Part shown: positions 11,303 through 24,600 of the stretch, piece by piece
How positions within the stretch are numbered: position 1 is the stretch's first letter
How the letters are laid out: every line of letters begins with the position of its first letter
NCBI GenBank assembly: GCA_023614405.1
Contig: CM042685.1
Coordinates: 90,262,684 to 90,326,683, forward strand
Source: Avena insularis
Taxonomy: Eukaryota; Streptophyta; Magnoliopsida; Poales; Poaceae
DNA: 64,000 nt
Direction of reading: 5' to 3'
Translations under genes and position numbers: made by a program
Notes under the pieces: generated by a model
What the model was told of the DNA's origin: nothing
What the model saw: the letters and a program-made list of their open reading frames with translations, nothing else
The model's database searches: none

Positions 11303-12911
11303 TGTCAACACCCGGATTTTTAATCACAGATACCTATTATGCAATACATCACAATCCCAGGATTACCATTTTTGCGAGACATATCAGATTAGATATCACA
11401 ATACATCATCCATTACAAACCATACATAAGGTCTTACACAAATAAGGATCTCATGATCCAGTTGTTAATATAATTCAAGCAGCGGAAAAACCTAATAGTA
11501 ATGATAGCGTAGGCGAAGCTCCATCTTCAAGGTCACATGCAATGCTGACGATGGGAGATGATCCTAGTTGTCGTAACCTTCCTACTGTCCTTCTTCCTGA
11601 TACCCCTCTTCATAGTATGGCCACGGGAATAGCTAGGGACAAAGTCATGAGTACTCTTTAAGTACTCGCAAACTAATACTAAAAAGTGAAGGGGTTCTTG
11701 TAGTAGGATAATAAGCTCTAGGGTTGTTTTGCAAAAAGCCAGATTTACCTCAACTAACTTGAAATCCATGTCACAACACTGTTGTGGTCAAGTCAAGTCA
11801 CAATTCATTTCACTAGTCTTTTTGAAAACATCTGACGACGGAACAGTATGGCCACTCCAAATGTCCATAACCGCGGACACGGCTATTCGAATAGTTTGAC
11901 ACTCTACAGAGACTGTACACTTTGACCACAACATTTGATACATCCGTCAGGAACAATCCCGAATTCACCATACTCAGTATGCGGATAATCAATCCTAACC
12001 TTTCAATTACACGCCCTAGTATAGGCACCTCTCCTGTGATTTGGCATCCCAACCATGACCAACTGTCATCTTGGGTACTGCACAGGTGGACAATCTTCAC
12101 AAGGTAGCCTCAACTCAGACCTTGGACGCAAGGGAACCCATACTAAGGTATATAAATTTCCAGTCAAACCCTACCCAAATTTCGGGTATTATGGTTGTAC
12201 GGTAAAATTGGAATGGTATCGCATCCAGACAAACATTAGTTTTATAAAGGGCCAAGGCTCATGCCTTAACATTTTCATCATCAAAATCATCTGGTGTTCA
12301 AGAACATATGTCAAAACATTTCAATAGAATAACTCATTATTCTAAGGTTTTCATAACCATTTTCACCAAGTATTCCCATCTAAAGTTGATCAAGTTTTAA
12401 GCTTAGCACTATCATCTACAGGTGGGGGTAAATACTAGTGAGGGTTGGGAGACAAGTGTATCTTATCTACGTTCAATTTCATGCCTTAGGATTACATCAA
12501 GCTGATCTAACTTAGGCCAAATTTTATGCTCTTTATGCTACCTTCAATTATCTTTCTAGAATCTACAAGTCACTAAGTAAACTTTTGATAGAAAGTTTTA
12601 ATAAAGAGAGTAAAATACTAAGCTTGCAAGTAAAACTAGGATGGTATGTCAAGTGGGTATAATCACATATGTTTAAGGCATATAGTTGGCATAGTAACAA
12701 GCAAGTAGTAGCTTGCTAAGCTGTAAGTGTTAGCTTGCCTTGTGCATAGCAGTGGTTGAAGTTCTCCTCGGCTTCTTCTTGTAGTATCCTCCTTCCTCAT
12801 CGTATCCTTGGTCGGTACTAGCCTCTATAAATAAATACAAGGTACATAATCACCAAACAATACTTAACTATTTCTAATCATCACATAATGGTTCACGTTA
12901 GATGATGTAGC

Positions 12912-14820
12912 TGTTGGAGATATGCCCAAGAGGCAATAATAAAGTGGGTTATTATCATATCTTCATACTTATGATAAATGTTTACATTCATGCTATAATA
13001 GTATTAACAAGGAAACCATTAATACTCGTGTGATTTGTAAACTTAATTTGAAGTCCCTAGTATAGCCTCTATACTTCACTAGCTTGTTGGTTGATTGATG
13101 ATTGAGGTTTCCATATCATGAACATTGAGATGTTATCAACAACAAGATCATATCGTTAGGAGAATGATATGGTGGACATACTCCTATAGATAAGCGTAGC
13201 ATAAAGATCAAGTCATTTCAATAGTTCAATTGCTATATGCTTTCTGATACATAGTAACCTAATTCCTTCGACCATGAGATCATGCATATTGCCTTTACTG
13301 GATGGATGCTTTGATGTCATCAAACACCACCGTAACAGGTGGCTATAAAGGTGGCATTGAGTGTTGGAAAGTATTGGTTGAAACACATGGATCAAGAGTG
13401 GGATTTGTCCATCCACATGACGGATAGATATTCTCTGGGCCCTCTCGGTGAAATGTCATCCAATTAGCTTGCAAGCATGTGACTTGGTCACAAGGGATCA
13501 CATATCACGGGAACGAGAAAAGAGTACTTATCAGTAACGAGGATGAACTAGGTATGCAGAGATACCGACGATCATAACCTCGGATAAGTAACATATCGTG
13601 AGACAAAGGGAAATTGGTATCGTATGTAAGTGGTTCATTCGATCGCAAAGTAATCGTAGAAATATGTAGAGCCATATGAATTTCCAGATTCCTCTATTGG
13701 TTATTGATCGGAGAAGTGTCTCGATCATGTCCGCATAATTCACGAACCGTAGGGAGACACACTTAAGGATTCGACGTTGTTTGAGTAGTTATGGTATTAT
13801 GAGAAAGAGACCGAATGTTGTTCGGAGTCTCGGATGGGATCCGGGATATCACGAGGTGATCCGGAATGGTCCGGAGAATAAGATTCATATAAGGAAAGTC
13901 CCATTTCGGAGTTGGGGAATGGTTCCGTGTTTTCGCCGGAACATTCTAGAATGTTCGGAATGTCCGCACTCCGGAGGGGGAAGGGTACATGAATGTGTCA
14001 TTGCAAATTGGAATGATTGCATCATGTACTAAGTGTTCTCGCTGTCCAAAATAAAGGGTTTATTTAAATCCTAAATTGAAAAGTCAAACGGCTAGTTTGA
14101 AAGTCAAACGGCAAGTTTTGGAAAGTGGAAAGAGGAGGAGAAGAGGGAAACCGAGTTGGAGAGGGAGACCTCCTCCAACCGGCGGCCAACTCCAATGCCG
14201 AGTTGGGGAGGGACTCCACTCCCTTCCCCTGGCGCGCCAGCCCCCTCCCACCTATATAAGGAGGGGCAGGGCTCCCCTCCTATGACACACAAGTTCCTAT
14301 CCTCTAATCTAAACCCTAGATCTAGACCCCGGTTTAGAGCTATTCGGTTTAGAGCCTTCTAATTGGTTTAGAGCCTTCTAATTGGTGTGTCTAATTACTA
14401 GACCACTAATAGCCTCTCTCATAAGCTCCACCATACTCGCACCGGCTTAAGGCGAAGCCCTGCGGGATCTCCCCTCTACTTCCGGTACCACGCCGTTGTG
14501 CTGCCGGAATCGCGAGGAGAGTGCTACAACCTCCGCTGCCTGCTGGAACAAGGGAGAGGAAGGTCTTCGTCGAGTACCGAACGTGTGACCGACTGCGGGA
14601 GCGCTGCTGGAACGTGGCGCTGGAAGGATCGTCTACGCGATCTTGAGATCGGAAAGAGTACGACTACATCACCCACGAGAATCTGCTCTCGTTAACCGCT
14701 TTGGAATCTTCGAGGGTGAGTTCCACTATCGACTCGTTGCTACAATCTAGTAGATAGATCTTGGCTTGTTTGTTTGTATGCGATAGAAAATTTTTGTTTT
14801 CCATGCTACGAACCCCTACA
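12912..14820 (+). repeat. 5' LTR of J
   Basis: 1909 bp. TATA box TATATAAG at 14253-14260 in a GC-rich setting, with the leader following. The first several hundred bases are nearly identical to the 3' LTR, with scattered 1-3 base indels. The region 14440-14520 differs much more from its partner at 21335-21410. Confidence 0.93.
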
Positions 14821-14821
14821 G

Positions 14822-14833
14822 TGGTATCAGAGC
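14822..14833 (+). other. Primer binding site of J
   Basis: TGGTATCAGAGC directly follows the LTR end and is complementary to the 3' end of initiator methionine tRNA. This is the usual PBS of this Copia lineage and is not a tRNA gene. Confidence 0.85.
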
Positions 14834-17800
14834 CGTGTCTATATGTAGATCTGTTGCACGAGTAGAACACAATGGTCATTGTGGGCATTGATGCTTTTAT
14901 TGTAGATTGCTTTTTGTGTACTTTGCATCTTGCGGTATGTTGGGATGAAGCGGCCCGGGCTAACCTTACATGACATCGTTCATGAGACTTGCTCCACGCT
15001 TGACATGCAACTCGTATTGCATAAGTGGCTTTGCGGGTGCCTGTTTCTCCTAGCATAGTAAAGATCCAATTTACAACGGGTAATCAACAATGCTAGTATC
15101 AATGTTGTGGTTCTTGTTCGTAGGTTAGAACGACACCTATGGAAAGCCCCAAACCACGTAAAATATGCAAAGAAAGTAGAAGCGTCTAACTTTGTTTTGC
15201 AGGGGTGTCTGATGATGTGATATGGCCATGATTGTGATTATATTTGATGTATGAAATGTTCCTTATTGTAAGTTGGCAACCGGGCGAGCCATATGGTTGT
15301 CTTTAATTTACATTAAGACCTGCGTGTCTATTCAAATAGTTGTAATAGTTGAAGCTGGTGGACGACAACCATGAAGAAGCGTCATTGACCTTGATGCTAT
15401 GCCGGTGATGATGGAGATCATGTTCGTGCTTGAAGATGGAGATCGGAAGCACAAAGAAGAAAGGCCATATCATATCACATATTATGAATTGCATGTGATG
15501 TTAATCCTTTATGCATCTTGTATTGCTTAGTAGACGACGGTAGCATTATAAGATGATCCCTCATGCACATAAATTTCAAGTTCTAAAGTGTTCACCCTTA
15601 GTCAGCACCGTTGCCAAAGCTTGCGCTTCGAAGCACCACGTGATGATCGGGTGTCTTTGATTCTGCGGGTGAATACAACGTAAGCAAGCCAGATTTGCTT
15701 ATGCGGTAGCTAAGGTTTGATCTTGACGAGCCTAGCATGTACAGACATGGCCTCAGGAACACGGATTGCCGAAAGGTAGAGCATGAGTCATATAGTAGAT
15801 ATGATGAACATGTTGATTGTTCGCCATTGAAGCTACATCAACTCACGTGATGATCGGTTTTGATGTGGTGGATTTGGTTCGTGATCACTAAAACAAATGT
15901 GAGGGATATTGTTTTGAGTGTGAGTTCACCTAGATTAATTTAATTTTTAATTAGAACTCAATTTATCATAAACTAAATCAAAGTGAATTTGCATAGTTGT
16001 TGTTGTAGTCATTGGCATCCGTTTACCACCTTACGCTTAGTTTTAATTGAGATGATAGAACTATAGAATTCTGGTTAGTTACTTTCTGTTGGTATCGTAT
16101 TGTTTTGAAGTGTTAATCTAAAGTTTAAAAGTCCTATTGCAAACTTTCAAGAAGTTCGGTTACTCTATGAAGTTTAATAATTGGTATTAAAACAAGAGTG
16201 ACAATTCCAAGTGTTAGTATATGAGTATCATGTTTGTCTCCATGATTCTTGATATTCAAAAGATTATCTTAATATCAAGGTTATCTAGGATCTGAAAGAG
16301 TTGTTTCAGAAACCATGCTGTGTGGAAGATATTGTGATATCTGAAACGAAGTTTTGGTTACAACATGATAGAGTATAATATGGCAAAGACATGTTCTCAT
16401 GTTTGATGAGAATTTGCAAAAGGTTGGAGACACTAGTTGTCCTAATCTTCCAAAAGGTTTTGAGAGCAACATTATACTCGCGATTCACCATTACAAGCTA
16501 AAAGTAGCTAGATCATGGATAAGTCCATGATGAGGGTGAATATTTGATGTAGGTAAAATGTTTACTACACCAAGAGATTACTAAAGAAAGGAATTTGAAA
16601 GAACACCAAATATTTGATAATGGTGATCTACTTCAAAGTGCAAGTTCAAAGACATTGGTATTTAACTATACGCTTTGGACTATGTGTCATAAGTATGACT
16701 CCACTATTGATGTTGATAGATTCTTTCAAACAGAAAAGGAAATACTGAAAGAGAATCTCATAAATATATGGCAGAAAAGAAAAGACTAGAATTGTTCAGT
16801 TTAAAGTATATAGATGATATACGTGTTATGGCTATATTCTTTGCTTATTAAACAATGTGGTTCTTAAGTATTTGATACTGAATTTGTTGGTGTGAATCGT
16901 CATACGAAACAACACAATTCATGAACTACAATGGCCTAAGTAACTAGCAAAAGAATATGTGATGATGTTCATCGAAAACAAATAAAGGGTTATTGTGTTG
17001 CTCGTTAAACATCAAAGCTTGACTTCAGGATTTGTTTTATCAGGTATTATGAGAACAAAAAGGTTGTTCAAATAATTGCCGTAATCCATAAAAGATGGAT
17101 GATTCACAAATCTCGTTGGATAAATCACATCCATAAAACTAGTGCTAAAATTGTCGAAAGACAAATTGATTGAAAGATCACTTAAGAAGTGACATCGCCG
17201 TTTAAATTATATTGGAAAGAAAACATGAAGAAACTCCATGTGGATGGAATTTTGGAGTCTTTTGATTTTTGATCAAATGACGTTTATGAAACTTTCCTAG
17301 AGATAATTAAAACTTCGTTCATAGGCCAAAAGGGAACGAAAGACTAGCTTATTGGAACTTGTGCATATTGTTGTACGAACTCCATTATGTGTAGTCAAGA
17401 GCGATGGATTTCAACTTCATATGCTTTCTCCGAAAATTTGAGTGAATATGTGAATATTTACTTAATAAGGATGAAGTGTGAAATATTTGAAAAGTTCGAA
17501 AGATTTTCAAGATGAAGTGCAAAATCATTGTAACAAGAATATAAATAGTTTATGATAAGATCATAAAGGAAGATATTTGAGTTACAAGTTTAGCATAATA
17601 CCTAAGATTTAAGGAATCGTTCTGTGGATTTGCATTTCCCGAAACACCATAAGAGTATGGAGCGTTCGAGATATGTAATTGAACCTTGTTTGACATGGTA
17701 AGATCGAAGGTATAATTCATAAAACTGCTATTATATTTTAAAGATTAAAAGCTTTAGAGATTACGTTTTCCTTGAAAAGAGCTTCATCATAATCCGCTGA

Positions 17801-19800
17801 AATGACACCATATAAAGTTATGGTTTGGGATAAAACCCAAGTAGTCTTTTCTTAAAACATTGGTATGCTATGCATAAGAAAGATGTGTGCAACCAAAGTT
17901 GGATAAACCTGTCTTTGTATAAATGTTAAGTATTCCTCCATAAACACCGGAGACAAAAGTGTTTGTCGCTTAGAACGTCAAGTTTCTTTGAGAAGGAATT
18001 TTTCGTGAAAAGTTAAGTGGGAGGACAATAGAACTTTGATAAGGTTAAAAGAACCTTAGCTATATGTGCAAAGTTGCGCAGCACCGAAAAGTGTTCCGGA
18101 GGCAGCAACAATGCTCATGGCTCACGTGCCTCAAAGGTTGTGGTCACGGAGATCTAAGTTCCTATTGAAACAAGTAGGTCGGATGAACAATCAAATACCA
18201 AGATTTGAGAGTTAAATCATTATTTGACAATAATGATCCGACTAAATGCAAAGAAGCGATGATGGGCCCTGACTCCGTCAAATGGCTTGAAGCCATATAA
18301 TCCGTGATAGTTCCATACACGAGAAATCAAGTTTTGAACTTGAAGGACCCTCGAAAAAGGTGTAAGACCTTGCAGTTGTGTTTGGATCTATAAAGAAGTA
18401 GACATGGATGTTTCACATCTATGAAATAGTCGACATGTTGGGAAAGAGTTCACAACAATGTTCAAAGGTTGTATATGACAAGATTTGATCTTTCATAGCG
18501 ATTTTTAGTCTAGACGGATTAATGTAGCAACCACTACATATAATTTGTTATGTGGTAGTAGAATAAACAAAACAAGTTCTTCTGATAGAATGGTTACCTA
18601 GGACGTGTGCATAACACGGTCCAAAGGGTTTTATTAATTCAAGGATGCTAAAAGCATATGCAAACTTCAATGGTTGAAGTAAGCATAGCGGAGTTGGAAT
18701 CTTCAATATGATGAAACTGTTAAAAGAGTTTAATTTCATCGGAGACAATGAAGATGCTTGCATTTGCAAGAAATTAAGTGGGAGCGCTAAGACATGTTTC
18801 TAATACATTATGTGGAAGACATATTGTTGATTGGAAATAATGTATATTTTATTAACACATATTAAGAATTTCATCCCGATGAAAGACTTAGGCAAAACCC
18901 AAATATTTGGCATCAATAGACGCTAATATGGTTGTGCCAAAAGTACATAGACGAGATATTGAATGAATTCAATATAGAAACTACAAGAAAGGTTCTTGTT
19001 GCAGAAAGGATTGAAAGAGTTCAATGTTGATGATATATTCAAGTGTATTGGCACTTGGTAAGTGAAACAAAGATTCAAGTATAGATTGATACTTGATGTA
19101 TGAAATCACAAAGAGTATTTATATCAATCATACTGTGATATGTACAAATCCAGATATGTCCTATGCTCTAAATGTTGTGAGCATATACCAGAATGATTTG
19201 TAAGATGATCATTGGACAATAGTAAGGATATTCTTATGATCTTTTGGAAGAACTAAGAGTATATTATTTGTAGAAGTGACAAATAGATGGTTAGTTCATT
19301 GTAAATGTACTACATTGATACTAGTTTTGTCACAAAGTACAAATTTAGTTTATCTCAATCTAAACTAAGGGTGGCACAATATAATGGAAAGTGAGTTCCA
19401 TAATGGATTTGGATGAGTTCCAAAGTTAAGACATTGTGACAGATACTACAACAAAAGGCTAAGTATATGACTGCTATTATAGCAGCAAAAGAGGGCATTT
19501 GTGTCAAGTAGTTTGTTATCAAACTAGGTGTAGTTCACAGGATAATACTATGAAGATATATTGTGCAATATTATCAACATGTTTTAACCCCAAAGAACTA
19601 AAGGTCACACGAAAGACCAAATTTATACAAAGCCATCTCATTAGAGAATGAGTGATGCGAGAGACGCAAAGACATGCAATTACACACGGACCGGAAGTGT
19701 CGATCCGGAGATCGATTGACCACTAGCAATCGTGTACATACAACACCGGAAAGCCATAGGTGTTGAATACACAAAGGTTTGAAACTGGATTATTGACTCT
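14834..19800 (+). pseudogene. Decayed internal region of J (Copia gag-pol fossils)
   Basis: No ORF longer than about 65 codons survives, but pieces of Copia pol can be seen in the expected order. There is a GAG-pre-integrase remnant near 17220-17265 (MKKLHVDGILE-like) and integrase-core remnants at 17410-17600. A piece at the RT start lies near 18250-18300 (EAMMGPDSVKWLEA-like). The RT active-site motif reads YVEDILLIGN at 18809-18838, where YVDD is the family norm. RNase H remnants near 19458-19650 read AKYMTAIIAAKEG and later match the SKH/IRE region. No gag ORF or CCHC knuckle was found. The leader 14850-15850 is non-coding and typical of the lineage. Proteins for transposition must have come from other copies. 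Confidence 0.8.
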
Positions 19801-19816
19801 AGTGCAAGTGGGAGAC
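19801..19816 (+). other. Polypurine tract of J
   Basis: AGTGCAAGTGGGAGAC lies immediately upstream of the 3' LTR, the plus-strand primer region typical of this lineage. Confidence 0.8.
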
Positions 19817-21711
19817 TGTTGGAGATATGCCCAAGAGGCAATAATAAAGTGGGTTATTATCATATCTTCATACTTATGATAAATGTTTACATTCATGCTA
19901 TAATAGTATTAACAAGGAAACCATTAATACTCGTGTGATTTGTAAACTTAATTTGAAGTCCCTAGTATAGCCTCTATACTTCACTAGCTTGTTGGTTGAT
20001 TGATGATTGAGGTTTCCATATCATGAACATTGAGATGTTATCAACAACAAGATCATATCGTTAGGAGAATGATATGGTGGACATACTCCTATAGATAAGC
20101 GTAGCATAAAGATCAAGTCATTTCAATAGTTCAATTGCTATATGCTTTCTGATACATAGTAACCTAATTCCTTCGACCATGAGATCATGCATATTGCCTT
20201 TACTGGATGGATGCTTTGATGTCATCAAACACCACACCGTAACAGGGTGGCTATAAAGGTGGCATTGAGTGTTCGGAAAGTATTGGTTGAAACACATGGA
20301 TCAAGAGTGGGATTTGTCCATCCACATGACGGATAGATATTCTCTGGCCCTCTCGGTGAAATGTCATCCAATTAGCTTGCAAGCATGTGACTTGGTCACA
20401 AGGGATCACATATCACGGAACGAGAAAAGAGTACTTATCAAGAACGAGGATGAACTAGGTATGCGAGATACCGACGATCATAACCTCGGATAAGTAACAT
20501 ATCGTGAGACAAAGGGAAATTGGTATCGTATGTAAGTGGTTCATTCGATCGCAAAGGAATCGTAGAAATATGTGGGAGCCATATGAATTTCCAGATTCCT
20601 CTATTGGTTATTGATCGGAGAAGTGTCTCGATCATGTCCGCATAATTCACGAACCGTAGGGAGACACACTTAAGGATTCGACGTTGTTTGAGTAGTTATG
20701 GTATTATGAGAAAGAGACCGAATGTTGTTCGGAGTCTCGGATGGGATCCGGATATCACGAGGTGATCCGGAATGGTCCGGAGAATAAGATTCATATAAGG
20801 AAAGTCCCATTTCGGAGTTGGGGAATGGTTCCGTGTTTTCATCGGAACATTCTAGAATGTTCCGAATGTCCGGCACTCCGGAGGGGGAAGGGTACATGAA
20901 TGTGTCATTGCAAATTGGAATGATTGCATCATGTACTAAGTGTTCTCGCTGTCCAAAATAAAGGGTTTATTTAAATCCTAAATTGAAAAGTCAAACGGCT
21001 AGTTTGAAAGTCAAACGGCAAGTTTTGGAAAGTGGAAAGAGGAGGAGAAGAGGGAAACCGAGTTGGAGAGGGAGACCTCCTCAGCCGGCCAACTCCAATG
21101 CCGAGTTGGGGAGGGACTCCACTCCCTCCCCCTGGCGCGCCAGCCCCCTCCCACCTATATAAGGAGGGGCAGGGCTCCCCTCCTATGACACACAAGTTCC
21201 TATCCTCTAATCTAAACCCTAGATCTAGACCCCGGTTTAGAGCTATTTGGTTTAGAGCCTTCTAATTGGTTTAGAGCCTTCTAATTGGTGTGTCTAATTA
21301 CTAGACCACTAATAGCCTCTCTCATAAGCTCCACCATACTGCACTGCTTAAGGCGAAGCCTGGGATCTCCTCTAATTTGGTACCACCTTTGTCTTTGCCG
21401 GAAACGCGAGGAGAGAGCTACAACCTCCGTAGCCTGCTGGAACAAGGGAGAGGAAGGTCTTCGTCGAGTACCGAACGTGAGACCGATCATGGAGCGCTGC
21501 TGAACGTATGGCTGAAGGATCGTCTACGCGATCTTGAGATCGGAAAGAGTACGACTACATCACCCACGAGAATCTGCTCTCGTTAACCGCTTTGGAATCT
21601 TCGAGGGTGAGTTCCACTATCGACTCGTTGCTACAATCTAGTAGATAGATCTTGGCTTGTTTGTTTGTATGCGATAGAAAATTTTTGTTTTCCATGCTAC
21701 GAACCCTTACA
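19817..21711 (+). repeat. 3' LTR of J
   Basis: 1895 bp, same ends as the 5' LTR. TATA box TATATAAG at 21156-21163. It is followed by the target duplication GTAGC and then by the continuation of solo LTR B. Confidence 0.93.
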
Positions 21712-24034
21712 GTAGCATCATCACTAACATTACAAGATTAAAGCACTTGTTTCATTTATTTTATTTTAGAAAAGTAATTTCTACTCATTGAAAAACTACT
21801 TAAGATTTAATATTCTCCAACTCAAACATGCGATCATGTTGACACATGTCATCACCACATATTTCAGTACATGGGGATGTGATTTAAAGTGGTGTCACAA
21901 TGTAATAAGGTTTAACCTTTTTATTTTAATTAATTAAAGTGACTAGAAATGCCTATGTGGCATTCTTTTATTACTTGATCATTATTTCTATAAGTAAACC
22001 TATATATTTTTCTATATTTTGAAATCTATGGTTAAATGTGATTTTTGAGAGTTGGAATCAACTCAAAAGTTCTTATGCTTGAATTTTGAAAAATGTTTGA
22101 ATGCAGAAAAACTTCTGCCTTGTTATTTTTAACATGGGTGATCTACAAATCTAAATGGTTTGAATCCAACGGGATTATATTAAGCATTCCAGTACCTTTA
22201 TAACAAAATTGGTTTCATGCATTTTGGTTCAGTGAATCGAGCTGGGTTGATTTTTGAATCTAGGTACAGAACTGGGTTTGAGATTAAATGAATAAACCTA
22301 AATTTGAATTAGTGGGTCGCGCTGGATGTTTAACTGGGCCGGCCCACTACGCATAGCGCGCGGGGGCTGGTTAAGTGAGCGACCCCACTCTTTAGTGAGA
22401 CAACGAGGGGCGAAGCGGTATGGAGCGATAGGATTGTAGGATCTAACTCTAATCGAACGGCTCTGGTTTATCGTCCATGTCGGGCAACACCGGCGAGACA
22501 GAACCCTAGCACGGCTAGTGGGGGTCGTGGGAGGCACAGCGGGGCTCAGGCGATGGTCGGCGACGGGGGCAAACGATGAAGTCGACGACGATGATCCTCT
22601 TGGTATCGGCAGCTTCTCCTGGGGAGGCTCCAATCGACGACGCCTCTCCTCCTCTAAGCGGTGAACTCCGGTGAAATTCCGGCCACCTGGTGCTCGCCTT
22701 GCTCTGGGAGAGAGTGGGTGTGATCAGTGAGAGGTGGGATTGAACTGGTGTGAAGAAAACGAGCGGGGGAGGCCTCCTTTTATAGTGTCTGAAGGGGACC
22801 GAATGGCGCGGGTGGGGCTCGTCGGTGTCAACGGCACAAAGTGCTACTGGCATAGGCGACGATAGGGGGCAGTGCTGTGCTCTCTGGCGAAGCTCAACGG
22901 CGTGGTCTTGCGACGTGGGGCGGTGCTGAACGGTCGAAACGTCGCGGCGCTCTGGGCGGGTCCGACAACAATTTTAATGGCGCAGAGCATGCATGGTCCA
23001 CGTGGCGAAGAAACGGTTGTTTTTGTGCTGGGATCGGGCGGCCGCCGCCACTGGCGAGCATGCATGTGGCGGCGCGGTTTGTGGGCTGATGTCGCTGACG
23101 GTGCACTGGCGCGCTATTGGCTCGCACGCAGAGAGACTGGGCGCATGCTTGGCGGGTGGTCCAGTGTCTGGCTGCGCTCGGGGCTTGGACAGGGAGTGGC
23201 GATGGATGGTGCTGCATGTCCTAGACAAGGTTGGCGAGGCTAGTGCTGCCTCTAGCTCGCTGGCGACTTGGGGGTGACAATGGTGCTCTTGGCATGGTCA
23301 CCATTAATGGCTAGGCTTGCTCACAGTGGTGCTAAAGCTAGTTAGATTACTTTGATCATTTACTGAGAGTGTAGAGTGAGATATAGAGGGAGCAAGTTAG
23401 GAACTGATCACTACTCACTATAGTGTTTTGTGTTTGTTTGTTTGATGATTACAAGGTGTTTGATGAAATGGTCGAAAGAAATTCAAATTGGAATTTTGGA
23501 TCCAAACTTGGTGGGTTTGCTAGGGACATACTAGGGAGTATCTGGTTTGTTGGACTGGTCAAGGGTTACTGGTTTGGTTGGGTTTTGAAAAGGTGTGATC
23601 TTCACATATGTTTAAGATTCAATTTTGAATTGTCCTTTGAATAGGGTTGCCAAATGTTTCTGCAAGTTTAAAAGGTGGGATTTTATTCACTTTTACTTGG
23701 TCTAGCAAGGGGTGAAAATAATTGGAAAAGTTTCTGTTTGAAATCATGGACTAGAAACACCCAAAGTGGCCTAGTGAGCAAGATTGGCAAAAATAACATT
23801 TGCCTTATTTGATTTTTTTCTTGATTTGTTTCTGCTCGGAAATGTTTTAGATGTATTCATCTTTGAACCATTCCTTCCTATTTAATTGAATCGCACAAGT
23901 CCATTCATGTATTCATAAAATCATCACATACACACATGCATTCATTTGGTTTTTATTTAATCAAAGTTTTTGTTAACCCTAATTTTAGTGATTAGAGTTT
24001 GATGATCATTGTTTCATATTTTTGGGATGTTACA

Positions 24035-24600
24035 CGAAGGCTAGCCAAATTATAATCGTAAGAAACTGGTAAATCACTCACCGCCCCGAAAGCATTTTGC
24101 GCCGGTTTCAAACATTTTGGGGCAAAATATCCCAGCGACGAACTACCATTTTTCTAATATTACTTGGATGGTAGGAAAATTTAAAATCTCAGTCAAGCGG
24201 CAAAATTTACCGCCTATGCAGTGTAAATCGAGTGTATTCGATTTTCTTTCCAAAAATACACCAGGGTTATGGATGATCAGTTGATGTGATGCTCATCCTT
24301 GAATTCCTGGACATATAGCTTACAGTCTACTACCTTTTTTATTAGTATATGAATGCTAGATAAATTCAAAATCTCAATTGAGCGACAAAATCATTTGCTG
24401 TCCTTGAAGCATTTCCGGCCCAACGATTCATAAGGTTTGAGCCAAAATCTCGCACCACATAGTACCATTTTTCTATTATTATTAGATGGATGCTAGCCAA
24501 ATTCAAATCTCAATTGAGAGGCAATATCACACACCGTCCTTAAAGAATTTCGCGCCCCTCCGTTTAAAAAAAAATTGACTTTAAAATTCCTGTTCTGCCC
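24035..24600. repeat. Diverged tandem array, right part (units beta, alpha, beta, beta)
   Basis: Continues the array split by LTR B. Beta lies at about 24037-24165 (CTAGCCAAATTATAATC...). Alpha lies at about 24166-24345 (CCTTGAATTCCTGGACA, TACAGTCTACTACC). Beta units follow at about 24346-24480 and from 24488 (CTAGCCAAATTCAAATCTC). With the left part the order is alpha-beta-beta twice, suggesting duplication of a block of roughly 450 bp. Individual units have diverged strongly. Confidence 0.6.

Larger units (their letters stand above)
12912..21711 (+). mobile_element. Complete Copia element J, Angela/BARE/WIS type
   Basis: Two LTRs in direct orientation (12912-14820 and 19817-21711) start TGTTGGAGATATGCCC and end CCC(C/T)TACA. 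The element is flanked by GTAGC at 12907-12911 and 21712-21716. A tRNA-Met type primer site (TGGTATCAGAGC) follows the 5' LTR, and a purine tract (AGTGCAAGTGGGAGAC) precedes the 3' LTR. The LTR start, the leader near 14940-15850 and the 3' end are recognisable as the Angela/BARE/WIS lineage of the grass tribe Triticeae and relatives. The internal 5 kb carries only pol fossils. Confidence 0.93.
11303..24034 (-). mobile_element. Solo LTR B (same family as A), interrupted by element J
   Basis: On the minus strand it begins TGTAACATCCC at 24034 and ends CGGGTGTTGACA at 11303. Perfect 5-bp duplications CGAAG flank it at 11298-11302 and 24035-24039. Taking out the 8800-bp Copia element J and its extra TSD copy leaves an LTR of about 3.93 kb that matches A and C in order throughout: leader near 22300-23350, TATA at 22777-22784, acidic block near 12752-12826, and hairpin blocks near 11630 and 11900. 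It has no internal region, so it is a solo LTR. The GC-rich ORFs between 22298 and 23277 are on both strands and are leader sequence, not genes. Confidence 0.92.

Noticed and set aside
14822..14833. Methionine-tRNA-like sequences (also at 27657, 31330, 38381, 52136)
   Set aside because: They are only primer-binding sites after LTRs, too short and in the wrong context to be tRNA genes.
22298..23277. Cluster of ORFs on both strands
   Set aside because: Same GC-rich leader in solo LTR B; chance ORFs from base composition.
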